This document shows, piece after piece, positions 44,519 through 58,769 of a DNA stretch of 64,000 nucleotides (within the stretch, counting starts at the first letter, position 1; each line of letters opens with the position of its first letter). A model generated the notes under the pieces. The model was not told the origin of the DNA. It was given only the letters and a program-made list of their open reading frames with translations, and did not search any database. This DNA comes from Spinacia oleracea. Its lineage: Eukaryota > Streptophyta > Magnoliopsida > Caryophyllales > Amaranthaceae. The stretch is from contig NC_079492.1 in assembly GCF_020520425.1 (NCBI RefSeq), forward strand, positions 114,363,157 through 114,427,156, read 5' to 3'. A program made the translations under genes and the position numbers.

Positions 44519-47500
44519 TGTCGAATCTTACAAAACTTGATTTTGGGGCCCTTGATATTATTTGTCTTGATGGGAAAGAACTATTTGTCTTGAGTGTTAG
44601 ATGCTGAAATTCACCTAGATGCAAAAGACCTTGGTGATACCATCAAGGAAGGAAATAAAGCAACAAGTCAAAACAAAGTTAAGACTATGATAATTTTTCG
44701 CCATCACCTCCATTAGGGTCTAAAGATTGAGTAGTTGACTGTAAAAGATCCACAAGTCCTTTGTAATAATCTTAACGAGAGGTATGACCACCAGAATACT
44801 GTAACATTACCTGTAGTTCGATATGATTGATTAAATTTAAGACTACAAGACTTCAAGTCTGTAACTGAATATAACTCAGTTATGTTCAGAATTACTTCAC
44901 AGTTGAATTTATGTGGAGAGAAAATCATTGATGCAAAAATGATGGAGAAAACCTATCCTACCTTGCACTCAAATAATATTGTCCTGCAGACACAACACCG
45001 TGAAAAGGGATTAAAGAAATATTTTGAACTTATATCTTGTCTCCTTGTGGCTGAAACAAAAAAATTACGAGTTATTGATGAAAAATTAAGAATCACGTCC
45101 AACTGGTCCTGCTCCATTCCCTGAAGCGATGTGACATCCCATAATGGGAAAGAAAATGCCACACAACAAAAGTGGACGAAGACATGGTCATGGACGTGGG
45201 CGTGGATATGAATATGGTCGAGTTCGAGACCGAGGCGGTTCTTTAAATAACTCATATCCCCACCAGAAGTGGGACAAAGATGGTAACAAACAAGAGAAAT
45301 ATAAAAATGATATGTGACCAATGTACATTACCGCAACGGAGAAAAAGGCCATTGGTCTACTAAAACAAGTAGAATTTATAATAGAGTTTACTAGATAATG
45401 TTGAAGAACTTAAATATGTGGTCTTGTTTTTCCCTGAAGAAAATTCTTTATCAAGGGTGTTATATGTTGAAATGTAAATATACCCTTGATTGTTGTTTAC
45501 AAGTTGAAATAGGTTCACGACTTAAGTCTGGACATTTGACCATTAAAGGCCCGCAGACCTTTTGGAGAAGTACAAGAAAATAAAACCTAGGAAACTATAA
45601 TAGTTTCTAAATCTTGTTGTCAAGATACCATACATTTCTTTCATGAAACTAGTGTCGTCCTGAAGACACGATATTTTTGAGGGAGATTTAAGAGTGTTTT
45701 TAAATAGTTATATATTGTCTTTTTGGTGGATGAGACAAATAACGAAATCCTAAAGAAAAGTATTATGATCACGTTCAATTAGGTAAACCATTCCCAGAAA
45801 TGAATGAGAAATTGTATAACTAAAGATAGTGAAGATAATGTCAATAATCATGATCGAGGATGTGAAAGTAAAACATAGTATAATCATGGCGGAATAAATG
45901 AGTATGAATGCAATTTCAAACTACACCAGAAGTGAGATTGTAAATGATGAAAATCAGGTAAAAGTTAAAGATGAGAAAACTCAAACTTTATATTTTTGGT
46001 TGGTTGCGGAGAAAATATTAAATAAAAGTTGGGCCCATTACACCAAAACATCTTGTTGAGCTTTGCTAATACTCATCACAAGGGAATAAATTATAGATAA
46101 ACATGGTGTCTAAAGATAATGAAAACATATGTCTAATAGACATTGTAGCACGCCCTCCGAACCAAATTTATATACATGCAAGGATAAGGGGGAGATAGCT
46201 CTCAACATAATAAAATTAGTAGTATATGATCAGGATTATAATACAATATGTTAAACTTGGTACAAATATTTAATCATGTCTTATTGACTCGCTCTATGAG
46301 CATGAGTGCTATACTATATTCTGAAGATGTATACTTTTGTGATATGTACCAAAGTTGTAATGGATACTCTTGAAGAGTACAAGCTATCTTCCATAAGTTT
46401 TGTTTAGATTGTCTTGCTGTTAAAATTGAGACACCAGTTTGTGTCGTTATATCACATCACAATATGTTCAAATTACAGTATTTTATAATTACAGTGATCA
46501 CTTTGAGAAGATAACCAACAGTTATCGAATGAAATACTTTATATGATATTATATACGCATGATGTGATAATCCAGGCCATTCGGGTTTAAGAACACCCGT
46601 TATGAGAATTTGAAAATTCTTGTCAAATAAAATTTTATGTGCTGATACTCCCTCGTATGTTGTATATATTCAAAGGCAGGACAAAATGATGAGTTTGAGT
46701 TGTATTTCAATCGAATAGTTATAAAGAATAGATTGAGAAAATAAATACAAGAGATATTAATGATTTTGAAAAATTGTATAATGATAGGTGATTTAAAGTT
46801 CACCATGATAGTAAGTGACCCGAAGTTCACCAGAATGGTAGTAGGTGACTTGAAGATCACCAATAAGTTTACAAGTGTTTTGATTGATTTAAGTATCATA
46901 AATAAGCATCATAAATCTCTTGATTGGGGCATCATACGTCAGCACGAAAAGAGAAAATATGAAGAAAACAACTGCATATTATATCTACTCCCCATATTCA
47001 ATGTTGATCTCCAGAAGAGAACAAAGTATGTAATATTTATCAAAATACACGGCGAAAAGTGTATTATTTAGTTGGTGAAATTTTTTATGCCCCATAACAT
47101 ATTGAAAATATTTTCCCAACTTAGGGGGAGACGAGCAAAAATAAGTTGGAAAAATTGAAAAATAATAAATTGATCCCCATATGAGTAAGTGTACATGCCA
47201 ACTTTATGTCCTCGAAGTATGTTTGGACATAAATATCTATGACTTAATTATGTTAAGTTTTACAATGTCTAGAGACATAAATGTATATGATAGTCATAGT
47301 GCTCGACGTTGCATATATTAAGTGTTGAGAATTATATATCTTGTCAATATTTATTTAAATATATACACCTGAAGTGTAGATTATATATATTGTTCCAACA
47401 TAGTGATTATATGAAAAAGATGGCAAGATAAGGCAAGATAATGCAGTTGATGATATATTTGAAAATAAAGAAAACACTATTAATTATATAGTGTAAGAAA

Positions 47501-48840
47501 TACCCTTGAAGTAGTATAGATATCTGAAAAATAATAGATGGCTCGTGAAAAAAAAATGAATGGTACCTATTGAATAAGTATTCAGATATCATTGATGAAT
47601 AGCATGCAAAATATATGTTGAAGAATTTTGATGATACCGGTAGATGATGGAACCGAAATATAATGCATATGCGAGAAATAATGAATTTTGAATAGGGGAT
47701 CGTAAATCTATGTCTGTTTCGATGTAGACATAACTATAATGATCAAATGAGCTCATGGGCCTGAAGTCCAACAAGTTATGGATTTGAAATATCCACACTG
47801 TACAGTGTTTTGCATTTGAGTCTTACATTCATATACATGTGTAGTTAATAGGTAAATACATCATTCATCATACATTTAGTTTGTTTTATATTTTATCATG
47901 GTATGATATAGAATTATCTAGTTATAATTTCATATAACATGTTTCAAAACTATTATGATGTCGTATATGAAATATGAATCCAAATAATGGTAAGACGGAT
48001 TTGCAACTTTATTGAAATTTATAAGATGAGATTCCTGCTTCATTGGGCTAGTAGTTGCAAAAGGAATATAATATTGATTTAATAGTATGTTATGAATCAT
48101 GAAAATAAGAAAAGTTCCTGAAGAACTTATTCATGATGTTCTTAAACATCTAGCCTTTTGAGTTTTGCATACAAACATCCCAACATTGATGAGATATTAT
48201 CAAAACTCTAAAAGAGTGTTTTTGGAATGTCGTCTCAACCAGTAGTTTGAGTATTTGAGAGTTTTGAAATATACATATTAATATATTCATGAAAGAATTC
48301 TTGTACAAATATGAATCATCTTAAAATATAAGATAAAGGTATGTAATGTCCTTCCAATGGATATTATGTTATGGTCCAGAAGAACCATAAATAACATTAT
48401 TAGCTATATTATACCTCCAAGTTGGACGATGATATTGTTATTTATCATGTAGTGCCATGAAAGTATGACCAAAAAAAAAAGTTTGATCAATATTGATAAA
48501 AAAAAACTACAATTTATGACCTCCAGAAGAAGGTATATATGTCCAATATTTATGGATAACTCTTGTAATAACATATACAAGAAAATGTATTTATCTCAGG
48601 TGAAGCTAAAGAATTATTATATCATGCACGGTAAAATCGAAAACAAATGTATCGAATGAGATAGAGAAAAGCACATGGTCTTACAGGTATTATTTTCAAA
48701 ACAATTGAAGATTCAAGTTAAGCTTTGGAGAATCAATTTTCAAGGAACTTCATGCTGCTACATTTGAGAAGCTACTCAACAATATTGGATGGATTGCACA
48801 AAAAGATCTCAATTGATGTATTCATCAGGGGGAGAAATAC
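44519..48840 (+). pseudogene. Copia-5 gag-pol remnant
   Basis: From the ATG at 44519 (MSNLTKLDFGALDI) a gag can be followed through several frame changes and stops: KTVKDPQVL, SVTEYNSVMF-like sequence around 44860-44890, FRITSQLNLCGEKII (44885-44929), then an Arg/Gly-rich stretch (RHGHGRGRGYEYGR near 45182-45225) and a knuckle remnant. Pol is barely recognisable. Only weak copia-like pieces (for example around 48110-48190) remain. It cannot encode a working polyprotein. Confidence 0.7.
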
Positions 48841-49036
48841 GCGTTGCACTTTTTTTCCCTTAACCAAGGTTTTGTCCCACTGAGTTTTCCTGGTAAGGTT
48901 TTTAATGAGGCAACATTTCAAGCGTATTATGAAGAGCGATGTACTCTTTTTCCTTCACTAGGTTTTTATCACACAGGGTTTTCCTAGTAAGGTTTTAACG
49001 AGGCATAATCTTCAATAATGGACATCTAAGGGGGAG

Positions 49037-49223
49037 TGTTATGAAATATTATGTGGATGCCCATTATACCCCTAGTATCTATCTGGAATATTCTAGATCT
49101 AGGGTTTATTGTTCTCCAAGCAAACCCTATTATATTGTATGTATATATACCCTATTGTTCAAGGAATAAAACATACAATTATTCTCTCCCAATTTTTCCT
49201 CTATTTCTCTCTATTTCACAACA
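49037..49223 (+). repeat. Copia-5 3' LTR
   Basis: 187 bp, preceded by the purine tract aagggggag and followed by the target duplication gttgt. Five differences from the 5' LTR. Confidence 0.94.
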
Positions 49224-49257
49224 GTTGTCGTATTTTTTTTATTTTCAACCAAAAACT

Positions 49258-50153
49258 AATTGAGCCGGGTACCCGACCTGGGAAATTATCCGGGTATCCG
49301 GGTCGGGGCATGGGCCGTCTGTTTAGTTAGTCCGGTACCCGAATACCCGTTAACATATTTTTAAAAAAAAGAAAATTAAAAGAAGAAGGGGGAGTGTGTA
49401 GGGTTTAGCTTTTCCCTTCTTTTCGTCTGTAGCCGCACAAAGTCACAAACTTATCTTTCTCTCTCTTCCAACTCTCACACAATTTACAATTCACAATTCA
49501 CTCTCACTTTTCAAAATACTCCACATAAACTCATTCGATCACTACTAGACTAGCATATACGGAGTCCTCAACATGTCAAAAAATCGCCGCCCAAATACCA
49601 TACCGCAGCCACCAAGAACTACTTGCACCCCATATTTATTGGATACAAGCTGCTTGCTACGGTGTTACCATCAATAAATAGATTTGTTTTCTTTTATTCT
49701 AATTTTTGAGAAATGAGAAGTATACTTTATCAGTTTGTCTAATTCACACATCATTCTCTTTTAAATTCTCACTTTTTTTGAAAATTAAAAGAGGAAATGA
49801 ATTTTTTCTTTCATTTTATTATTGTGAATTTGTTGGCGTTCATGGGTTTCACAAAGGAGTAATTGTAATTTGGTATTTTCGTTATATATAATCACTAATT
49901 TGTAATCTCTTACATACTACTTGGTTATTATAGAATTATAAGATAGATCTACTTTTAAGAAATGGTTAAAGAAAAAAAATGATAAAGTTTTGCGGGTACC
50001 CTATAAACCGACCCGGATTAATCGGGTACCCGCTAGCCGGGTACCCGATTTTTTCGGGTCGGGTCATGGGCCGAGTTTTTAACTACCCGCAAAAGCGGGT
50101 ACCCGCTTATTCGGGTACGCGAAAAGCCGGGTACCCGGTAATGAACACCCCTA
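49258..50153. mobile_element. hAT-like non-autonomous element remnant
   Basis: Both edges are dense in cgggtacccg/ccgggt words (49258-49350; 49990-50140), and the right end closes with ccggtaatgaacaccccta. Its complement taggggtgttcatt is the characteristic hAT terminus with subterminal GGGTACCC repeats. The left terminus is not seen, being cut or displaced by Copia-5. No transposase is present. Confidence 0.6.
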
Positions 50154-51786
50154 GTTTAATTGGTTGTCTCTCATATCATCACATTAGTACAGGTCAAAGT
50201 ATTGTAATAAGGGTATGGTTTTCTTTCAACATAGTTGTATTGGTTTTCTACACAATGCTACTTCTTATGCATGAACTGTGGATTATGCTTGCTGAAGTAA
50301 AAGAAAAGTGTTGTTGGATTTTAGGATGATCAGCATTATCATATGTATTTTTCAAACTTATGGAGGATCTTTTGCAGTTTTATTATTCATAATATTCATC
50401 AACACCAAGCAGTACCATATGTGTTAGAATTTGGATACTCCGTACTATTGTCGTGTTCAGAACTATGAGTTCTCGACAAAGAAGGGATCTTCATTTTTTT
50501 ACTTTTGGGTTTCTTAATTAACTTCCCACCTGTAGTATGTACAGCCCGTGCAAGGCACGGGCCAAGTATAGCAGTGGAAGGGTGAAACTGTAAATGCTCT
50601 ATTGTTAAGAATAAGATAAAATAAAACAAAGAAGGAAATGAGGGGCTTGCACGTAAATGCACTATTGGGTGAATAGTAATCAAAGTATGAAGCTTTATAA
50701 GTGTTAGGATTATGGTAACATGTTCAATTAAGGTTGTCTCGTATGATTATTACTGTGTATTAAAAAATACGTGTACTAAAAAAGTCGTTTCAATTTTAAA
50801 AGAAATTTCAATGAACAATAAAAACGAGGGTTAAACTCATCACTCTCTTATCCTTTCTTTTAGTTTGTTATTGATATAAAGTACAAGTGTGTGCTACCTA
50901 TGTTTTATTCATCTACAGAGTGTTAAAAAAACAAAATTTACATTCAACTTTGAAAACTCTAATCAAAACACATGGTCAACACTAACTATTTCTCATAAGT
51001 GTTAATAAGTTCCAAGTAAAGATAAGAAAGTAAAATAAAATAGTGGTTAAGAGGAAATAAGCATTGATCTATAATATCAATAACAAAATACTCGGTACGA
51101 TTATTTGTTCTAGGGTGATCGACAAGTTAACCATCACAAGTCGGTTTTTCAATACGTTAAAGAGAACCAAAGCATCACTACAACACTAAAACATTTGTAA
51201 GATTGTCCTCTCCCTACTCACAAGTCCCAATATTTAGGCGGATATGAAAAGCTAATTTCATGCTTGGAAATCTTATTTCTCACACAAGTCTATTTGACTT
51301 GTGGATGTTGATAGGTATTATAAATTATAGGGATACTAGAATTCCGGTGTTGTGAACATGGTAGAATTCCGGTGTTGTGAACATGGTAGAATTCCGGTGC
51401 TGGAAATACAGGAGTTGCAGACTGCATTCCACCACATTTTGAGCAATCAAGATTCACCAATCAATCCAAGTACAAAGTACATTTCAAGACAATCAAGGCC
51501 ACTGAAAACCAATTTGGTTTCCTTCTTTCATCCTGCACTTAAAACATTGTGATTTGCTGGAAAAATGAGATCAGAAATGACCATGAATTCATGTACAGCA
51601 ATCATTTTCTAGATCAATATAAATCCAAAAAAATCAGATAAATTATTCCGGCCTAACCAGAAACAAAAGGGGGGAAACCTGCCTCAATACTTTACGTTTA
51701 ATTGAATCCCCTAATTAAGAAAGCAGCTAAATAGAAACAGTTGAAAATTGCTGCTTGACACAGTTCTGATTTCTGGGTCTACATAA
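50154..51786. other. Intergenic interval, no gene seen
   Basis: Contains a perfect 7-bp-stem hairpin gcccgtgcaaggcacgggc at 50544-50562, of the type found near ends of plant Helitrons, and a short tandem repeat at 51337-51401. The segment next to 51787 is probably 3' UTR of the GH17 gene. Confidence 0.4.
51337..51401. repeat. 25-bp tandem repeat, 2.6 copies
   Basis: tagaattccggtgttgtgaa... starts at 51337, 51362 and 51387. The first two copies are identical and the third diverges after ggtg. Confidence 0.9.
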
Positions 51787-54769
51787 TCATATCAGAAATA
51801 CAGCCGTGGACAAAAGAATCATGTACATTAACGAAGGTACTCGGAGCAAACTTCCATATGAAGTCCGGAGTTGAACAAAAAATCTACAATTATCTACAGA
51901 TGGATCAACAGTAGTAACCAAGCCTAACCCTCCAAAGTCGCAGCTATCAGGGCTTTGATCATGTTGCTGATAATAGCTATTAAAAGCATAAGATATGTTT
52001 CCAGGCGAAGTAAGATTGTAACATGATCCCCCAGGGGACAGAGCACTGCAATCTCCAGTGGAACATACATCTAAGGCACTTGCAGAGGCATTGCTAAAAT
52101 CTTTGTTGTCATTTACAACACACCATTTGGCAGAGAGATACTCCACATTTTGTGAATTTACGAGGCTTCTTGAGCCTTGGCCGAGATCAACGTGGTATTT
52201 GGCTTGTCCGTCAAAAGTGAAAACTCCCCAATGTCTCTCGAAACTACCATCAACAATGCTTTTTTGGTCCTCGTCTAACAGACCGAGAATGTATGCTTCT
52301 TTTGGTGGTTTGTGGGGCCTCAATGGAGTCCCTGACTTCTCATGAAGATGGGTTAACAAACCTTTCATGAATGTTTCAGCGGTGGAGGAATTGGCATTAA
52401 TAGCTCCATCTGTAGGCCATCCGATCTGGTCAATGATGATATCCATTTCGGGAAAGCCAGCACCTGATAAGGCAGTTACCAAAGTATCATAGCTCAAGTC
52501 AAAGCTGTTGCCATAGTGTTTTTTACCATCTTTTCGAGGGTGGGAAGTTTCTTTAAACAGAGAGAAATGAAGGGAGATATTTTTATTCTGTTGGAGAAGG
52601 TGAAAGGGAGATACACTTGACATAAATGGTGAGTTATGTTTAGAGAGAAATGCAAGCAGCTCAACCATGGTCTTGTTAAGATCAGACCTGAAGTGCCCCT
52701 TTGAAGGCAGTCCAGATTCTGATTGAAAGGCATCATAACTAGATGGAACAACCACCTTTACCTGGTCAATGCCTGCTCTTGTTAGGGCTGCTTGAATGTT
52801 TATGGCAGCTCCTACAACAAACGGAATATACTTCCCACCATAAGCTTGCAAAAATGGATTGTCCCCAACAGCAATGTACCTGTCAGTGGCCAGTCAGTAA
52901 GAACAGCAGGAAGTTCACAATCAAGAAGCTTGGTAAAATCATCACTGACATAAAAGAAGAAACATCAATAAAATGGAAATAAACCCCCGAGGTTAGCTTA
53001 CGTTTGCTCTGCTTGACAGGGCAAGGCTCATCCAGACCGTTCTCCCGGTTCAATACTCGGAACAACACTTTAGTTTACTAATTCCAATTCTGCTAAACAC
53101 TTGGTGAGCTTGTTGGGTCGATTTGATCTTGTGCCAACTAAACCAGAAAAATTAAAAGGGATGCAGACCTAAAATTTTGAGACATCCTAGTGGTATTAGT
53201 ATTCACTTTTCTCTCTAAAGTTTAAATTGGACACTAAAAAAATTATGTTTATCGATAACATTAATTTGTAAAGCCTGAAACAGCTTCCTCCTAGTAAAGC
53301 AGTTCAGTACATCGCAATACCCACAGTAATTTATTTCTCAAGGTTAAGAATGAATTCATCTTAGAAGCAAACATTACGTGAACCATATCGATATATCGTT
53401 ACTTCAAGGCCTCTAACCATGCTCTTGAGTCCCACCTAAGGTGCGCTAAGGGTTTGAACATCACGGTTCACGACTTCACGACTTCACGAGTGCTCTATGT
53501 GGCACCACTAATGCAAGTGCAAATCTATCGAACCAAAATTGTACTTGATTCAAATTCCATCACTCCGTCACACATGAACAACTCACTCAATCACAACAGG
53601 GTTGGAGGCATTAGCTGTGATTGAAGGAACATGCACAGAACAAGTAAAGACATTTCTTAAATCAAAATGGACTTTGCAGAACAACACTACCTATGTGCCG
53701 TAGATCATGTTTGAAATGGAGGAGAAGCAAGGACGAAATAATAGCTCACCGAACAAAGCCAGGGTGAGGCTTCATCCTAAGACCAACGACATTAGGAGCC
53801 TAGGAGGAGCAACCCATTTGAGTTTATAAAGTGAAGCAAATCAGCTTCATCTCTCAGTGAGGAACAACATACCCACACTTGTACCTATTAAGAAACCCCA
53901 TCTCAAACTGGATTGGAAATTTGGAACGTACCACATTACTTTGTAAATCGTAACTACGAGTAAACGAGTACGGAGTGTTACTAATTAATTGTTCATCTGA
54001 CAAATTCAGTGGAATGGAATGCCATCTAACAGAGTACTGGTCACTCACTGACTCAGTCACAAAGTTGGTCACAACATGACCTCAAACAACATACTTCGTA
54101 TTAAACTAACTCCAAAAAGTAGCAATATTGCATCATTTTCATCCCATTTTTTTGCCACTTATAAGCTCATCTTCCACCAAAATTGAATCTTTCCACAAAA
54201 TCCACATGTTACACAGATAATTCTAAGCAAAACAACAACAAAAGTCCAACTAAAGAGCAGAACATTCACAACGCACAAATTACATAAATCAGCCATGAAA
54301 TAACAAAACCCTCATTAGAAAATCCAATTTTCACATCAAATTCAGCACAACAAAAAGAAAAACCCAAGAAAAGGTGATAAAAAAAAAAGAGGACATACTG
54401 AATTCGGACTTTCGGGGAAGAATCGGAGAGAAAGCGAGTAAGATTATCATGAACCCAACTCTGAGCAACCTTGAAAGAAGAGTTCAACCTGGGTAGCATA
54501 GAATTAGGGATACCCAAAATGACCTCGATTTTGGAGCCTTGAAGAGCTTGAAGAACAGAAGGGTCGGCTTCAAAGAGCCTAACTCTGGTGACATTGTTGG
54601 ATTTGAGAAGTTGCACAACTTTGGGAGGTGGAAGTGGGTGTGATGCGTTTCTTCCCCAGTTCACTCCAACGGCTTCCACTTTCACAGCAAACCTACTAAA
54701 AATGGAAAGTGTTATTAGTAGCAGGGTTGCCACAAAACCCAGGTGGCGGTGCTGCTGAAGTTGAGCCAT
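51787..54769 (-). CDS. GPI-anchored GH17 (beta-1,3-glucanase-like) with CBM43, catalytic Glu residues replaced
   Basis: Exons 54769-54399 and 52879-51787 (intron attca|gtatgt ... gacag|gtac) give 487 aa. A signal peptide (residues 1 to about 33) leads into VGVNWGRNASHPLPP. The GH17 barrel follows, then an X8/CBM43 domain with its cysteines (KWCVVND..DVCSTGDCSAL..SCYNL..SCDFGG..NCRF) and a hydrophobic GPI-type tail ending MILLSTAVFLI. The usual acid/base motif VGNE reads VGDN (Asn131, codon 52858-52860). The nucleophile motif [SG]E[IS]GWP reads DQIGWP (Gln275, codon 52426-52428). So it probably lacks glucanase activity. By architecture and from memory it fits the atypical GH17 group to which Arabidopsis ZERZAUST belongs, an apoplastic cell-wall organiser. 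Confidence 0.9.
52880..54398 (-). other. Single intron of the GH17 gene
   Basis: 1519 bp, GT..AG. I see no coding sequence or clear transposon inside. Confidence 0.85.
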
Positions 54770-54847
54770 GGGAATAGGAGGAAGAAAGTGGATTTTTTTT
54801 TTACTTAATCATTGATGAATTCATTCATTCTGGCTTGTATTTTTATT

Positions 54848-55208
54848 GGATTTTTTTGTCATTTAACACCTTAAAAAAAATTAGTTTTTGTAATTAAACA
54901 CCTTACTTATTTTTAATTATATTTAAACACCTTAAAAATCTAAAAATTTATAAATCAACACCGCTTAACGATTTCCATAAGAAAAAAACATTGATTTTTC
55001 ATCATGCTATAACTTCCAAAGCACAATTTAATGGTAGAAGGAGTTGTTTACCACCATATCATGCCTTGAGAACTTTAGCATAGTTAAAAATAAGGTGTTG
55101 ATTTCTAAATTTTTTTGTTTTTTAAGGTGTTTAAAAACAATAAAAAATAAGTAAGGTGTTAAATTACAAAAACCAATTTTTTTAAGGTGTTAACTGACAA
55201 AAAATCCT
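54848..55208. mobile_element. Mutator-type MITE with about 115-bp TIRs
   Basis: The left side ggattttttt..catttaacacc..aatcaacacc is mirrored on the right to about 90% over about 115 bp, including three spaced acacctta words on each arm. tttttatt flanks it at 54840-54847 and 55209-55216 (8 of the expected 8-9 bp). It lies about 80 bp upstream of the GH17 start codon, in its promoter. Confidence 0.8.
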
Positions 55209-56076
55209 TTTTTATTTGATGAATGAATGGATTGTGGTTATTTTTTTGTGTGTGATTATTTTAATGCACAAGGCTAAGGTGGGACTTTGGTCGGATTGGT
55301 TTTGAATTTTATTAGTCACGCGGATTCACACCAGATAGTAGTACTATCATAGTACCTAAAGACTTACAAAATGTATTCTATATTGTTTTTTCTCATTTGT
55401 TCAGTTTTTGCTCATTTTTACGACTTTCCAAATGAATGACGATAATCTGGTATTGGATGGTGTAATAATCTGGCATTGGATGGTGTTCGGGCCAGAGTGG
55501 TAGCAGATCAAAGCCGTTCGAGTTATAAAAGGATAAACATGTGATAGGTCAAAATCGGACGCGCTGGGCACAAAGGTCATGAATCAATATTGGGCAAGAA
55601 AACAAATGATCAAGGAAATACGAGAAAAGAGAGTGTAGCTGGTTAACATGTTTTCAAATTGCATATGAAATCATAGCAAAATGCCTTAAATTTGTTGTTT
55701 AGATAGCCTTTGTAAAAAAAAAAAAAAATCACACAAAAATAAGTTTCTTCTGTTAAGTTCCTTTCATATAAAATCAGGGGGCCAAACAGGTATATTACTT
55801 GAGTCACCACTCACCAATAAGCTGGGATCACTACTATGGAGCTACAACTACCTATTCAAATGACAGCCTCACCGTCAGCAACAAAATGACTAGATTTCAC
55901 AGGAATGGCTACACTAACATCACAAAAAAAAATCCAACTAAATAGCTAATTCAACTCAGTAAATTGCATATAAAATCAAAGCAAAAAATTTGTGCATCAG
56001 CAACAAAATGGGTTCAATAATCATTGGCTAACATGGTCCTATGCAAAAACTGGAACGAGTCATTTCCAAACTGAGA
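55209..56076. other. Intergenic interval between GH17 promoter and eS4
   Basis: AT-rich, no gene recognised. The last 100-200 bp are presumably the eS4 3' UTR. Confidence 0.45.
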
Positions 56077-57995
<1,919 letters not shown>

Positions 57996-58506
57996 GTTGG
58001 AATATTGGAGTGTTGATCTGGTGCTTCTGTGTCCGCCGCCGGTGGTGCCCTTCTTCAAAATGTAAGAGCTTTAAAAGGGTCCAACTGCTTGGCAAAAACC
58101 CTAAACAACTACTTATATTTCTCACCGAGGAACTGAGAATGAGATAATCGAGGAACGGCGTCGTTAAAGAGTATTAATAGATCTGGTAAAACTGACCCGG
58201 TCCAGAAAACCGATCCAAATGATCCGATCCATTGCCCAATTTTGAATCGAAATCTAAATTTACCCGAACCAAAATCGAAACTGATCCGAAGTCGATTTAA
58301 CCCGAAATGAACCAATACCTGAATAGAACACCCGAATCGATCTTCATCCGAAATCGAAGTAACCTAATCGAAAATAGCTGTAAATTTTGAATCAACCCGC
58401 ATCAAATCCGAACCGAAGATCCGAAACCAATCCAAACCGAAGAACAACTCAAATTTATCAATAGTTCAAACTAAATAACACAAGTTTTTTTAACTTTTAT
58501 TATATA
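57996..58506. other. eS4 5' flank and repeat-like sequence
   Basis: Promoter and 5' UTR of eS4 at first. From about 58180 to 58450 the sequence is rich in ccgaa/gatccga words resembling hAT subterminal repeats. No ORF of interest. Confidence 0.4.
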
Positions 58507-58545
58507 CTAGTTGTTGGACCGTGCGCTAGCCCACGGTCCCCCAAG
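58507..58545 (-). mobile_element. Helitron-like 3' terminus
   Basis: On the minus strand a hairpin with 7-bp stem gaccgtg/cacggtc and 8-base loop (58517-58538) is followed by caacaactag and then T. Helitrons end in a short hairpin about 10 bases before CTRR and insert between A and T. The 5' end was not found. A diverged relative lies at 41668-41695. Confidence 0.5.
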
Positions 58546-58769
58546 ATGTGATAATTTATTACGTGAAAAAGTTTGCACAATATATAAGGATATTGTGTGA
58601 GAATGTGGGATATCGCTACTTTGTACAAGTTGGTGTAGTTTCCCTTACTCTTTTCTTTCCTTTGGTCTTGGTGTTTTGTTTCTTCATAAATGAGAACAAA
58701 AAAGGTTAAAGTTCATACGATCAAAACATGCAAGCCACCTAACAACAAGTTTGTTATAAGGTGAAAATC

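Larger units (their letters stand above)
43362..49223 (+). mobile_element. Complete copia insertion with 187-bp LTRs and 5-bp TSD (Copia-5)
   Basis: LTRs 43362-43548 and 49037-49223 are equal in length and differ at five positions (2.7%). Both begin TGTTATGAAATATT and end TTTCACAACA. gttgt flanks it on both sides (43357-43361, 49224-49228). A tRNA-Met-like primer site (cgttatcagcac, 43549-43560) and a polypurine tract (aagggggag, 49028-49036) are in place. The interior contains only degenerate coding sequence and an inserted MITE. Confidence 0.94.
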
